Origin: Alphaproteobacteria bacterium
Lineage (GTDB): Bacteria; Bacteroidota; Bacteroidia; Bacteroidales; FEN-979
Assembly (NCBI GenBank): GCA_009928665.1
Contig: SACF01000008.1
Span: 1 to 64,000 of the forward strand
Reading direction: 5' to 3'
DNA: 64,000 bases
The notes beneath the pieces were generated by a model. It ran no database searches, was not told the DNA's origin, and saw nothing but the letters and a program-made list of their open reading frames with translations. Below are positions 36,778 to 45,983 of the stretch, in pieces. The position numbers were made by a program, and so were the translations under genes. The first letter of the stretch is position 1. Every line of letters begins with the position of its first letter.

Positions 36778-37515
36778 TTATTGCTCCCGTTGCCGCATGG
36801 CTTCGAAAAGGATCACGCCGGTGGCAACAGAAACATTGAGTGATTCGATTTCCCCGAACAAAGGGATTTGTACGGTTACATCGGTCATCGGGAGATACTC
36901 TTCCGCGATGCCTTCTCCTTCCGACCCCATAATCAGTGCAAAAGGGCCGGTCAGGTCTGTTTTTGAATAATTCAAATCGCTTTTCTCAGTCGCGGCAATG
37001 ATTTTCAAGCCCGATTCCCTGAAAAAGCGGATGGTGTCTTTTAGGTTGTTGGATCTCACCACAGGAAGTTTATACAAGGCCCCTGCAGAGGTCTTTATTG
37101 CATCGGAATTGATGGAAGCGGATCCTTTTGCCGGGATGATAACACCATGGGCACCGGCACATTCGGCGGTACGGACAATGCTTCCAAAGTTCCTTACATC
37201 GGTGATCCGGTCAAGGATGAGAAAAAGCGGGGTTTGCCCGCGCTCGAAAACGGCAGGAACCAGGTCTTCAGCTTTCTGATAGGTGATTTCGGATACAAAA
37301 CCGATCACGCCCTGGTGGTTCTGACGCGACAAGTGGTTCAGTTTTTCAACAGGAACGAACTGGAACGGTATCTCCGTTTCTTTGATCAGCGCGAATAACT
37401 CCCTGAAAATTTCTCCTTTGAGGTTTTTCTGAAGCATTACTTTTTCGAACTCTTTACCCGACTTGATCGCTTCGATCACTGGCCGGAGTCCGTAGATATA
37501 GGTCTCCTTTTTCAT
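36778..37515 (-). CDS. rlmB: 23S rRNA 2'-O-ribose methyltransferase, TrmH/RlmB family
   Basis: A 245-residue SPOUT methyltransferase. An N-terminal substrate-binding domain (MKKETYIYGLRPVIEAIKSG) precedes the knotted domain with DRITDVRNFGSIVRTAECAG, LIMGSEGEGI and IPLFGEIESLNVSVATGVIL, the three family motifs. RlmB methylates G2251 of 23S rRNA. The exact target is inferred from resemblance. Confidence 0.9.
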   Translation of the reverse strand: MKKETYIYGLRPVIEAIKSGKEFEKVMLQKNLKGEIFRELFALIKETEIPFQFVPVEKLNHLSRQNHQGVIGFVSEITYQKAEDLVPAVFERGQTPLFLILDRITDVRNFGSIVRTAECAGAHGVIIPAKGSASINSDAIKTSAGALYKLPVVRSNNLKDTIRFFRESGLKIIAATEKSDLNYSKTDLTGPFALIMGSEGEGIAEEYLPMTDVTVQIPLFGEIESLNVSVATGVILFEAMRQREQ

Positions 37516-37545
37516 GGTTTCTTGCAGCTGCGTTATGGGTTAATA

Positions 37546-38892
37546 TTAATCGTCGTTTGCCCGTTCCAGCATCGATTTCGGAATCTCTTTTCCCGTCCGG
37601 GCTCCCAGTGTTTTCAGGTTTTCAACCCGGCGGATGAGGTTCCCCTTGCCGGCAGAAAGCTTATTCATGGCAGCGTCATAAGTCTTGTGAGTCGCTTCGA
37701 TTTTTGAGCCGACATCTTTCAAATCCTCGAGAAATCCCACAAACTTATCATATAATTCCCCACTCTGCCGGGCGATCTCCTGGACGTTTTTATTCTGGTA
37801 TTCCACCCGCCAGAGGTTGGCAATCATCCGTAAGGCGGCAATCAGGTTGGTCGGGCTGATGAGCAGGATACGCCGGTCGTAGGCATAATTCCAGAGGTTG
37901 GGATCATATTGCATGGCCAGCAGGTACGCCGGTTCAATGGGCATAAAAAGCATGACGAAGTCAAGGCTTTGCAGGGCGTACAAATCCTGATAGTTCTTGT
38001 TGCTCAAATCGTTGATGTGATTGCGCACTGCCAGCAGATGTTCGCGGGCGGCCTGTTCCTGAGCTTCCCGGCTTTCGGCAGAAGCATATTTTTCATAGGC
38101 TACCAGCGCAACCTTCGAGTCTATTACAACATTGCGCTCACCCGGATAGGCCACGATCACATCGGGCTGAATACGCCGTCCATGTTCATTGGTAAAGGAT
38201 TGCTGGATGAAAAACTCCCGGTCGCGGGTCAGTCCCGATTTTTCGAGAATGGTCTCGAGGATCACCTCACCCCAGTTACCACGGGTTTTGGACTGTCCTT
38301 TCAATGCGTTGGTAAGGTTATTGGCCTCTTTGCTGATCTGGGTGTTCAGCTCAGCCAGATTCCGGATCTCTTTTTCAAGTGAAAACCGCTGTTTCGATTC
38401 CCGGTCATAGGTCTCTTCAACCTTTTTCTCAAAGTCGCGGATCCGTTCTCCCAGAGGTTTAAGAATCTCATCGAGCCGGGAGGTATTTTGTTCCGTGAAC
38501 TTTTTGGTTTTTTCCTCGAGGATGTCGTTGGCCAGGTTCCTGAATTCACTCCGGAAGCGTTCCTGCAAGGTTTCAAGCTCACCCTTCTGCTCCCTGAGCT
38601 TGCTCTCCAGCGCTTTGTAATCGGACGACAATCCCGAAAGCTGCCGGTTCAGGTCAAGGATGGTTTGTTCTTTCAGGTTTAGCTGCTCTTCCAACTTTGA
38701 ATTTTGCTGGTCACCCAGCCGGAGACGCTCGTCGGTTACCTGAATCTGCGACCTGGAATTTTCAAGCTCGATTCTCAACGAATCCAATTCGGCGCTGTTA
38801 CGGGCGGCCGCATGCCGGGTCTGACGGATGAAAAGCGCCATAAATACGGAGAGGATGATCAGGAGCAGAATGAGCAGGATGACTTCGGTCAT
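37546..38892 (-). CDS. rmuC: DNA recombination protein RmuC
   Basis: A 448-residue protein: one N-terminal membrane segment (1-20), a coiled coil to about residue 195, then the RmuC nuclease-like domain (KTRGNWGEVILETILEKSGL, QPDVIVAYPGERNVVIDSKV, FVMLFMPIEPAYLLAMQ). RmuC limits inversion at short inverted repeats in E. coli. Its gene begins 30 bases from the RlmB gene's start side and runs in the same direction. Confidence 0.93.
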   Translation of the reverse strand: MTEVILLILLLIILSVFMALFIRQTRHAAARNSAELDSLRIELENSRSQIQVTDERLRLGDQQNSKLEEQLNLKEQTILDLNRQLSGLSSDYKALESKLREQKGELETLQERFRSEFRNLANDILEEKTKKFTEQNTSRLDEILKPLGERIRDFEKKVEETYDRESKQRFSLEKEIRNLAELNTQISKEANNLTNALKGQSKTRGNWGEVILETILEKSGLTRDREFFIQQSFTNEHGRRIQPDVIVAYPGERNVVIDSKVALVAYEKYASAESREAQEQAAREHLLAVRNHINDLSNKNYQDLYALQSLDFVMLFMPIEPAYLLAMQYDPNLWNYAYDRRILLISPTNLIAALRMIANLWRVEYQNKNVQEIARQSGELYDKFVGFLEDLKDVGSKIEATHKTYDAAMNKLSAGKGNLIRRVENLKTLGARTGKEIPKSMLERANDD

Positions 38893-39005
38893 GTGGTTTG
38901 ATGTTTGTTAAATCATTGAAAAATAATATATTATCAGGAAGCGCTCCAGGATTCAAAGTTATGATATTTCTTGGGTCTGAAATAAAAAATGTACTGAAAT
39001 ACCAT

Positions 39006-39842
39006 TTACAGGTTTACGGAAGCAACCACCGGAAAATGGTCGGAAGCATAACGGCCATCCCGCGTTTCACGGCCGACCCGGTAATTGACGGCTTTGGCAC
39101 CGTATGCCGTGAAGATGTAATCGATCCGCTCTGTAACCGGCTGATCGGTTCTGAATCCGTTGAAGGTTCCATCGGGGTCCATCGACATCCGCTGGTCAGC
39201 GGTTTTGGAGTCCTGGAAAATGGTTGTCAGTATCCTGACCGGTTCACTTTGGTTTTCGCAATTCAGATCGCCCATCAGGATCACCGGCAGCTCTGCCTTA
39301 TTCATCTTTTTCACCTGGTCAATGATCATCAGTGCGCTGTTTTTTCGGGCAGTAATTCCTACATGGTCGAAATGGGTGTTTAATACCCAGAATTTATTTC
39401 CGGTTGCAATATCTTTGAAAAGTCCCCAAGTGCAGATCCGTTCACAAGCTGCATCCCATCCTTTCGAAGGCTTTCGGGGCGTTTCTGATAACCAGAACGC
39501 ACCGGACCGAAGTAACCTGAAGTGATTCCTGTTGTAATAGATGGCGCAGAATTCACCTTTGGTTCTGCCATCTTCTCTGCCGACTCCGATACGGGCGTAA
39601 CCCTGAAATGCAGCATCCATAAATTCCAGCTGTTGCCGGAGTCCTTCCTGTATTCCGAAGATTCCGGGTGAGGCTTTGTGGATCTGTTCACAAACCCAGG
39701 CTTTGCGTTCGGACCAGGCGTTGATACCATCCCCGTCGTTATCGTAACGGATGTTATAGGTCAAAATAGTCAGCGACTGGCTGAACAGGGTCAGGCTTGC
39801 TAAGGTAAGCAACGCAATCAGGATGGGTTTAAGCGGGCTCAT
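39006..39842 (-). CDS. secreted endonuclease/exonuclease/phosphatase family protein
   Basis: A 278-residue protein with a signal peptide (LIALLTLASLTLFSQS) and the EEP fold: ILTYNIRYDN at the start, the catalytic Glu in IFGIQEGL, GDLNCE, and the terminal SDHFPVVASV. Members hydrolyse nucleic acids, phosphoinositides or sphingomyelin; this one cannot be placed. Secretion argues for an extracellular or periplasmic substrate. Confidence 0.85.
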   Translation of the reverse strand: MSPLKPILIALLTLASLTLFSQSLTILTYNIRYDNDGDGINAWSERKAWVCEQIHKASPGIFGIQEGLRQQLEFMDAAFQGYARIGVGREDGRTKGEFCAIYYNRNHFRLLRSGAFWLSETPRKPSKGWDAACERICTWGLFKDIATGNKFWVLNTHFDHVGITARKNSALMIIDQVKKMNKAELPVILMGDLNCENQSEPVRILTTIFQDSKTADQRMSMDPDGTFNGFRTDQPVTERIDYIFTAYGAKAVNYRVGRETRDGRYASDHFPVVASVNL

Positions 39843-39891
39843 GGGTAGGCGATTGAACAGTAAAGGTAAGCTTTTTTAGGTTTTCAATGAT

Positions 39892-39899
39892 TACCTTTG
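39892..39899 (+). promoter_or_regulatory. -7 box of the phosphoesterase gene
   Basis: TACCTTTG fits TAnnTTTG and lies 31 bases before the ATG at 39930. It supports that start over the upstream in-frame codon at 39897, which would fall inside the box. Confidence 0.55.
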
Positions 39900-39929
39900 C
39901 ACTTTTGTACGATCATTCAGAGAATCGAC

Positions 39930-40430
39930 ATGCAAGCCGGAATCCTTTCAGACACCCACGGAACGGTACATCCCAGGATATTGGATTTCTTCTCCGATGT
40001 GGATGAGATCTGGCATGCCGGAGATATCGGGAGCGCTGCATTGCTTAGATCGCTTCAGGCTTTTAAACGGGTAAAGGCCGTTTTCGGGAACATTGATGGA
40101 CAGGAAGTGCGGCAGGAATGCAGTCTCATTGAATATTTTGAAGCAGGAGCAATCCTTGTGATGATGACCCATATCGGGGGATATCCCGGTCACTATCAAC
40201 CGGAAATAAGAAAGATCATCGATGTGAAACGCCCGAAACTTTTCATCAGTGGCCATTCCCATATTTTAAAGGTGATGTACGACAAAAAGTACGGATTGTT
40301 GCACATCAATCCGGGGGCTGCCGGGAACTCGGGGCTTCACCGCTCCGTGACAGCAGTGAAACTGGTTATCGACGGCAATGAAATGCGCGATCTCAGGGTT
40401 CTGGATCTGCCCCGTTACAGAGCATTTTAA
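39930..40430 (+). CDS. YfcE/MJ0936-type metallophosphoesterase
   Basis: A 166-residue phosphodiesterase. Metal-binding motifs are in order: ILSDTHGTVH, EIWHAGDIGS, AVFGNIDG, MTHIGGYPGHY and LFISGHSHILKV. Members hydrolyse simple phosphodiesters; the biological substrate is unknown. The start at 39930 (MQAGILSDTHG) matches the family. Confidence 0.9.
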   Translation: MQAGILSDTHGTVHPRILDFFSDVDEIWHAGDIGSAALLRSLQAFKRVKAVFGNIDGQEVRQECSLIEYFEAGAILVMMTHIGGYPGHYQPEIRKIIDVKRPKLFISGHSHILKVMYDKKYGLLHINPGAAGNSGLHRSVTAVKLVIDGNEMRDLRVLDLPRYRAF

Positions 40431-40456
40431 GCTTAATCCGTTTTTTTATTGGAATT

Positions 40457-40933
40457 TTACCGCAGACGGTCAGCCGATTTCACCAGGGCTTCATCCTTTT
40501 TTATGGCCCGCGTGGCCAGAATCAGCATGGCGAGCGCGATGAGTGGAAGCAGCATCCCGAAGTAACTGTACTCGGGATCCACTTTCGTAATACCCGTAAT
40601 GTGGGGAGCATAAAAGAAAAAGATCACCATGATCAATACAATGTTGGTGATCACATTGAATGCGCACAACCTGACCTGAAGCCATCTTTTTTTATAAGAG
40701 ACGATGGTGATGATGGTCAAGAGAAATGAAACGACGACCAACGCCACAAGGGGTAGGGTAAAGAACGCGCTGAAAACGACCCTGGGTTCAGGATCGAGAC
40801 TCCGGATTCCGTAAATGAACAGTTTGTAATTCCCTTCAAGTTCATTGAAAAATGCTGCCAACGGAAAGAAAAAGAGCAGCACGCAAGCCAGGGCGACAAT
40901 TGCAAGGTACAATGTTTGAATGCGTTGTAACAT
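40457..40933 (-). CDS. DUF4293 membrane protein
   Basis: A 158-residue protein with four membrane segments (about 7-27, 54-77, 84-106, 118-138), beginning MLQRIQTLYLAIVALACVLL. This fits DUF4293, a Bacteroidota family of unknown function that I recall next to rho. It is divergent from rho here. Confidence 0.75.
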   Translation of the reverse strand: MLQRIQTLYLAIVALACVLLFFFPLAAFFNELEGNYKLFIYGIRSLDPEPRVVFSAFFTLPLVALVVVSFLLTIITIVSYKKRWLQVRLCAFNVITNIVLIMVIFFFYAPHITGITKVDPEYSYFGMLLPLIALAMLILATRAIKKDEALVKSADRLR

Positions 40934-41003
40934 GGAAAAGGATTTTTAAGAGAATGCGAAATTAGGAAAGAATTTCAAGGGAATGGTCCGGCTTGAAAAA
41001 AAA

Positions 41004-41034
41004 CTTGCTAATCGTTAAATTGTTCTTATATTTG
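41004..41034 (+). promoter_or_regulatory. rho promoter
   Basis: CTTG at 41004-41007 and TATATTTG at 41027-41034, 19 bases apart, match the Bacteroidota -33 and -7 elements. A leader of about 100 bases follows before the ATG at 41144. It is long enough for autoregulation by Rho, which is known in other bacteria but not shown here. Confidence 0.7.
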
Positions 41035-41143
41035 CAGCGATTTAAACCTCCGCAGTCTGATTCTGTAGCGACTACATTCCAATTTCTTTTTTTTTAAACT
41101 AGGTTGTGCTAAACTGACAATTTATTAATTAAACATTATCTTT

Positions 41144-42955
41144 ATGTATGACATTATTTCCCTCGATAGCAAGGAGCTGTCGGAGATAAGAGAAATAGCA
41201 AGAGAATTCAATATTTCAAAGGTTGACAAACTCGAGAAGCAGGATCTTATTTACAAAATCCTGGACCATCAGGCACTGAATCCTACGCCGGAGATCCTGA
41301 AAGAGGAGAAGAAGCAGAAGGAAAAGGGATTCCGGGGAAGGCCCCGGAAGGATCAGGGAAATCAGAACCGTGAAAACCCGAATCAAAAAGTAAATCCGGT
41401 TGCCGAGGTACCTGCTGAGCCGAAAACACCTGTCACCCTAGCGGTGACTGATGATCCGGCAATTATAGCGCGCCCCGAAACTACGCGTCAGGTGCATGAC
41501 CCCAACCAGGGAAGAGATCCCCGTCAGAACAGAAATAAAAGGCAGATGCGCGATAAAAAGCCCTATCGCAATTTCGGCGACAAGCCGGTTGCCGAACCCT
41601 TGGTGAAGATGTCGATTCCCGATCTTCCCGTTGCTGCAGAGGAACGGTTTGATTATGAAGAACCGGTTGAACAGCCTGTTGTCGTGTCTGAACCTGTTGA
41701 ACAGCCTGTCGTGAAAACGGAGACCGAACCTGAGATTGCTGAGGATTCGAATGTTACTGCTGTTGCCGATGAGCGGAAAAGCCGTGAATTTCCGAGAAAG
41801 TTTCAGGAACGCCACCGGGAGGAATACACCTTTGAGTTTGAAGGGATCATCGTGAGTGAAGGCGTGCTTGAGATTATGACCGATGGTTATGGGTTCCTGC
41901 GCTCCTCTGATTATAACTATCTCAATTCTCCCGACGATATCTATGTTTCCCAGTCACAGATCAAGTTATTCGGCCTGAAGACGGGCGACACCGTTCGCGG
42001 GACGATCCGTCCGCCCAAGGAGGGTGAAAAGTATTTTCCCCTGATCAAGGTCGACCTGATCAATGGCCGCAAACCTGAAGAGGTCCGTGACCGCATCCCC
42101 TTTGATTATCTGACGCCGCTCTTCCCGATGAAAAAGTTCAAGCTGACGGGTCATCATGATGAGTCCATGTCGACCCGGATCATCGATATGTTCGCTCCGA
42201 TCGGGTTCGGCCAGCGGGGTTTGATCGTGGCTCAGCCCAAAACCGGAAAGACAGTGCTCCTCAAAGAGATCGCCAACGCCATTGCCGCCAACCATCCCGA
42301 TGTATACATGATCATTCTCCTCATCGACGAGCGTCCTGAAGAGGTCACCGATATGCAGCGCAGCGTCAAGGCAGAGGTGATCTCATCTACCTTTGATGAA
42401 CCGGCCGAACGTCATGCACGCATCTCCAATATCATCCTTGAAAAGGCAAAACGGCTGGTCGAATGCGGTCATGACGTGGTAATCCTGCTCGATTCGATAA
42501 CCCGGCTCGCACGGGCTTACAATACAGTTGCACCTGCATCGGGTAAGGTTCTTTCGGGTGGTGTCGAAGCCAACGCACTTCAGAAACCCAAGCGGTTCTT
42601 CGGCGCCGCGCGACAAATTGAGAATGGAGGCTCGCTGACCATCATTGCGACGGCGCTCATCGAAACGGGCTCCAAAATGGACGAAGTAATCTTTGAAGAA
42701 TTCAAGGGAACCGGGAATATGGAATTGCAGCTGGACCGCAAACTGTCGAATAAACGTATTTATCCGGCCATCGACATCGTTTCATCCAGTACGCGCCGGG
42801 AGGACCTGCTACTCGAAAAAGATGTTCTGGGCAGGATCTGGATCCTCCGGAACCACCTGGCCGATATGAATCCGCTGGAAGCCATGGAATTTCTCAAGGA
42901 AAAGATGAAATTTACCGAAACCAATGAGGAATTTCTGATATCCATGAATGGATAA
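41144..42955 (+). CDS. rho: transcription termination factor Rho
   Basis: A 603-residue Rho, against about 420 in E. coli. A Rho-N domain (1-48) is followed by an insert of about 175 residues rich in Pro, Glu, Arg and Gln, with an EPVEQPVV duplication. Next are the RNA-binding cold-shock fold ([20 protein letters not shown]) and the ATPase with Walker [12 protein letters not shown] and [12 protein letters not shown]. The core is intact. Such inserts are known in this phylum and may be disordered RNA-binding regions. Confidence 0.97.
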   Translation: MYDIISLDSKELSEIREIAREFNISKVDKLEKQDLIYKILDHQALNPTPEILKEEKKQKEKGFRGRPRKDQGNQNRENPNQKVNPVAEVPAEPKTPVTLAVTDDPAIIARPETTRQVHDPNQGRDPRQNRNKRQMRDKKPYRNFGDKPVAEPLVKMSIPDLPVAAEERFDYEEPVEQPVVVSEPVEQPVVKTETEPEIAEDSNVTAVADERKSREFPRKFQERHREEYTFEFEGIIVSEGVLEIMTDGYGFLRSSDYNYLNSPDDIYVSQSQIKLFGLKTGDTVRGTIRPPKEGEKYFPLIKVDLINGRKPEEVRDRIPFDYLTPLFPMKKFKLTGHHDESMSTRIIDMFAPIGFGQRGLIVAQPKTGKTVLLKEIANAIAANHPDVYMIILLIDERPEEVTDMQRSVKAEVISSTFDEPAERHARISNIILEKAKRLVECGHDVVILLDSITRLARAYNTVAPASGKVLSGGVEANALQKPKRFFGAARQIENGGSLTIIATALIETGSKMDEVIFEEFKGTGNMELQLDRKLSNKRIYPAIDIVSSSTRREDLLLEKDVLGRIWILRNHLADMNPLEAMEFLKEKMKFTETNEEFLISMNG

Positions 42956-42964
42956 AAGATCCAA

Positions 42965-44326
42965 TCACCGGCTGGTGAGCCGTTTTCCAAGTTGCTGCAG
43001 ATCCATTCCGTCGTAATTTCCGGAGCTCATCAGCAAAAAAACACTGTTTCCTGTCGGCAGACTCAGAATCATTTCCTGTAATGCTCCCGAATCGTTGAAT
43101 ACCTGAAGGGCGCTGTTTGCAAATCCTTCAAAGATCTGCTCTTTGGTGATCGGAGGCAATCTTTTTAGCTGGAGCGCATGGGGATTGAAGTATACCATAG
43201 CCAGATCGGCCGCGTCAAGTGTGCCTGCGTAGTGCGGGAGAAATTCCCGGTTCAGGCTGCTGTAGGTGTGTAATTCAAGACAGGCTATCACCGACCTCCC
43301 CGGGAATTGTTCCCTTACCGCGGCGAGGGTTGCCCTGACTTTTGAAGGGGCATGTGCAAAATCCTTGTACACAGCCGTGGATGGATTTTTTGAGATGAGT
43401 TCCAGTCGTTTCGAGGCGCCCTTGAAAGTGGTCATGGCTGCGAAGAATTCATGTTCTTTCAACCCAAGTAAAGTACAAACTTTCAGCGCAGCGCTCAGGT
43501 TCATTAAGTTATGTCGTCCGAAGATCTGTAGCGGGAAAGTTTGATCTCCCAGGATCAAATGAGTCACACCGCCGGTGATCGCATGGGGTGGAACAGTATA
43601 AGGAAAAACCCTGATATCTTTTCTGATGGACCGGGATATTCTAATCAGTTCCGGATCATCTTCAGAAAAAATCAGACATCCTCCCGGTGTGATGAGATCA
43701 ATAAATTTCCTGAACTGGTCGAGATAACAGTCGAAAGTCGGGAAAACGTTCATGTGATCCCATGCAATCCCGCTCAGAACGGCGATATCGGGAATATAAA
43801 GATGAAATTTCGGTCGGGGATCAATGGGAGAGGTGAGATATTCGTCCCCTTCGATGACCATGATTTTTGCATCATGACTCAGCCTTACCATGACTTCAAA
43901 TCCATCGAGCTGCGCTCCCACCATGTAATCACAATCCATTCCGGCATGTTTCAGGGCATGGAGGATCATGGCCGTGATCGTTGTCTTACCATGACTTCCC
44001 CCGATAACGATTCTGGTTTTATTTTTCGACTGCTCATACAGGTATTCAGGATAGGAAAAGATTCTGATCCCGAGTTCCCTGGCCCTTATAAGTTCCGGGT
44101 TATCTGATTTAGCGTGCATACCGAGAATGACCGCATCGAGATCCGGAGTGATCCTTTCTGGGTCCCAACCCACCGTTTCCGGAAGAAGACCATAACCGTC
44201 AAGCCTGCTTTTTGATGGTTCAAACAACTCGTCATCGGAACCCGAAACCCGGTAACCTTTTTTATGAAGTGCAATGGCAAGGTTATGCATGGCGCTGCCA
44301 CCGATGGCAATAAAATGAATTTGCAT
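42965..44326 (-). CDS. mpl: Mur ligase, Mpl-like muropeptide ligase
   Basis: A 453-residue Mur ligase. The MurC/Mpl start IHFIAIGGSAMHNLAIALHK, the ATP motif GGSHGKTTITAMI and LMNLSAALKVCTLLG are clear. Mpl joins recycled tripeptide to UDP-MurNAc. HAKSDNPELIRARELGI and VIEGDEYLTSPIDPRPKFH resemble Mpl more than MurC. It converges with rho, with only 9 bases between stops. Confidence 0.86.
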   Translation of the reverse strand: MQIHFIAIGGSAMHNLAIALHKKGYRVSGSDDELFEPSKSRLDGYGLLPETVGWDPERITPDLDAVILGMHAKSDNPELIRARELGIRIFSYPEYLYEQSKNKTRIVIGGSHGKTTITAMILHALKHAGMDCDYMVGAQLDGFEVMVRLSHDAKIMVIEGDEYLTSPIDPRPKFHLYIPDIAVLSGIAWDHMNVFPTFDCYLDQFRKFIDLITPGGCLIFSEDDPELIRISRSIRKDIRVFPYTVPPHAITGGVTHLILGDQTFPLQIFGRHNLMNLSAALKVCTLLGLKEHEFFAAMTTFKGASKRLELISKNPSTAVYKDFAHAPSKVRATLAAVREQFPGRSVIACLELHTYSSLNREFLPHYAGTLDAADLAMVYFNPHALQLKRLPPITKEQIFEGFANSALQVFNDSGALQEMILSLPTGNSVFLLMSSGNYDGMDLQQLGKRLTSR

Positions 44327-44408
44327 GGAGAAAATATTTGCGTCAAACTTAATGAATTAACATGAATCAAAATCATATAAAAAACTTAATAATTGTTTTG
44401 ACCTTTTC

Positions 44409-44428
44409 TTTTTGTAAATTCACAAAAA
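44409..44428 (+). promoter_or_regulatory. CRP/FNR-like palindrome upstream of cysH
   Basis: TTTTTGT (44409-44415) and ACAAAAA (44422-44428) form a perfect 7-base inverted repeat around six bases, 19 bases before the cysH start. The TTGT-N6-ACAA core has the geometry of sites bound by CRP/FNR-family regulators. Its closeness to the start suggests repression or an unusually short leader. Confidence 0.5.
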
Positions 44429-44446
44429 TTTTGACGGTTTTCAGAG

Positions 44447-45154
44447 ATGCAGCAATTTATTGAGTCTCTAAATTCCCGGTTTAAAGAGAGCGGGGCTAAA
44501 GAAATGCTCTCATGGTTTTTGCAGGAATACCGGGGAAGAATCGCTTTTTCAACCAGCCTGGGCGCGGAGGATCAGGTTATCACCCATATGATTTCGACCC
44601 TTCCGGGGAAATTGTTTATTTTCACCCTGGATACCGGTCGTATGTTCCAGGAAACCTACGATCTGATTGAAGTAACCCGGAAAAAGTACCATTGTAATAT
44701 TCAGGTTTGTTTTCCGGATGCTGCCGGAGTGGAGGAGATGGTAAAAACCCGTGGCGTGAACCTGTTTTACGAAAGTGTGGAAAACCGGAAAAGATGTTGC
44801 CATGTCAGGAAGATTCAACCACTGACCCGGGCGCTGCAGGGGATGAAAGTCTGGATTACCGGCCTGCGCAGGGAGCAATCGATTACCCGCTCCGATACCC
44901 CGCTGGTGGAATTGGAAACGGAGATGGACCTGATTAAAGTCAACCCGCTGATCAACTGGTCAAATGATGAAGTCTGGAATTATATCTCCCGGTTTCACGT
45001 ACCGGTAAACGAACTACACCGGAAGGGTTACCCGAGTATCGGCTGCATGCCATGTACGCGTCCGGTAGCCCCCGGCGAGGATATCCGTTCGGGCCGGTGG
45101 TGGTGGGAGCTACCTCAGTTCAGGGAATGCGGAATTCATCGAAAATCAAAATAA
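44447..45154 (+). CDS. cysH: phosphoadenylyl/adenylyl-sulfate reductase
   Basis: A 235-residue reductase of the iron-sulfur type. The PP-loop region is FSTSLGAEDQVITHM. The cluster cysteines are the CC pair in RKRCCHVRKIQPL and the CxxC in SIGCMPCTRP; plain PAPS reductases lack them, so APS is the likelier substrate. The C-terminal tail has ECGIH, with the catalytic Cys. It leads a three-gene operon with a beta-lactamase-fold protein and a kinase. No sulfate adenylyltransferase is in the window. Confidence 0.9.
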   Translation: MQQFIESLNSRFKESGAKEMLSWFLQEYRGRIAFSTSLGAEDQVITHMISTLPGKLFIFTLDTGRMFQETYDLIEVTRKKYHCNIQVCFPDAAGVEEMVKTRGVNLFYESVENRKRCCHVRKIQPLTRALQGMKVWITGLRREQSITRSDTPLVELETEMDLIKVNPLINWSNDEVWNYISRFHVPVNELHRKGYPSIGCMPCTRPVAPGEDIRSGRWWWELPQFRECGIHRKSK

Positions 45155-45159
45155 TCGAT

Positions 45160-45948
45160 ATGAATACAATTGATCTCGAAGAATTGGGTCGGAACTTCCG
45201 GGAGCGTTATGACACGCCGACACCCTTGTTTTCCGATGGCCCTCATGCAATTTACTGGCTCGGGTGGCCTGAAGATACAGCCTTCAGGTGCAATGCCTAC
45301 CTGATCGCCGACGGAGATGAGGCGTTGATTGTGGATCCAGGCGGGGTTTCATCTTTCGGATTCATTTTAAACAGGGTTTCGCAGATCACCGATCCGCTAA
45401 AGGTGACCGCGATGATTCTGAGCCACCAGGATCCTGATGTTGCAGCCTGCATGGTTAACTGGCTGGACCTGAATCCTCAGATCAGGATCATCACCTCGGT
45501 CAGGACCAACCTGCTGTTGCCCCATTATGGGCGGAGTGACTATGAATTCATCAACATCAATGAAGATCCGGATTTTACGTTCAGCTCGGGCCGGAAGGTA
45601 CGGTTTATCGAATCCCCGTTTCTGCATTTCCCCGGCGCTTTTACCTCCTTTGATGAAACTTCCGGCTTTCTGTTGTCGGGCGACATCTGGGCGGCCATCG
45701 ACATGGACTGGCATCTGGTGGTCAGCGATTTCAGGAATCATGAACTGAAACTCAACCTGTTTCACCTTGACTACATGGCCGGGAATGTGGCTGTTAAGGG
45801 ATTCCTTTCCAGGATCAGATCTCTGGATATAAAAGCAATTCTCCCCCAGCATGGTTCAATCATCCACGAAAGGTTTGTCGCGAAAGCAAAGCATTACCTG
45901 AGCGAGCTGCGATGTGGAACCGATCTGATATATCCCGATTTGAGATAA
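45160..45948 (+). CDS. ODP/flavodiiron-like metallo-beta-lactamase-fold protein
   Basis: About 262 residues with a beta-lactamase fold: GDEALIVDPGG, ILSHQDPDVAACM, SPFLHFPGAF, LLSGDIWAA and ILPQHGSII. Spacing of ligands resembles the di-iron domain of flavodiiron proteins. The usual HxExDH reads HQDPDV, so one histidine is lost, and no flavodoxin domain follows. Stand-alone relatives bind oxygen as sensors. A longer frame starts at 45052 inside cysH; ATG 45160, five bases after its stop, is preferred. The kinase downstream is a likely partner. Confidence 0.78.
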   Translation: MNTIDLEELGRNFRERYDTPTPLFSDGPHAIYWLGWPEDTAFRCNAYLIADGDEALIVDPGGVSSFGFILNRVSQITDPLKVTAMILSHQDPDVAACMVNWLDLNPQIRIITSVRTNLLLPHYGRSDYEFININEDPDFTFSSGRKVRFIESPFLHFPGAFTSFDETSGFLLSGDIWAAIDMDWHLVVSDFRNHELKLNLFHLDYMAGNVAVKGFLSRIRSLDIKAILPQHGSIIHERFVAKAKHYLSELRCGTDLIYPDLR

Positions 45949-45983
45949 TTTTTTTGTTTTTATGTTTTAACACCTGAATCATT

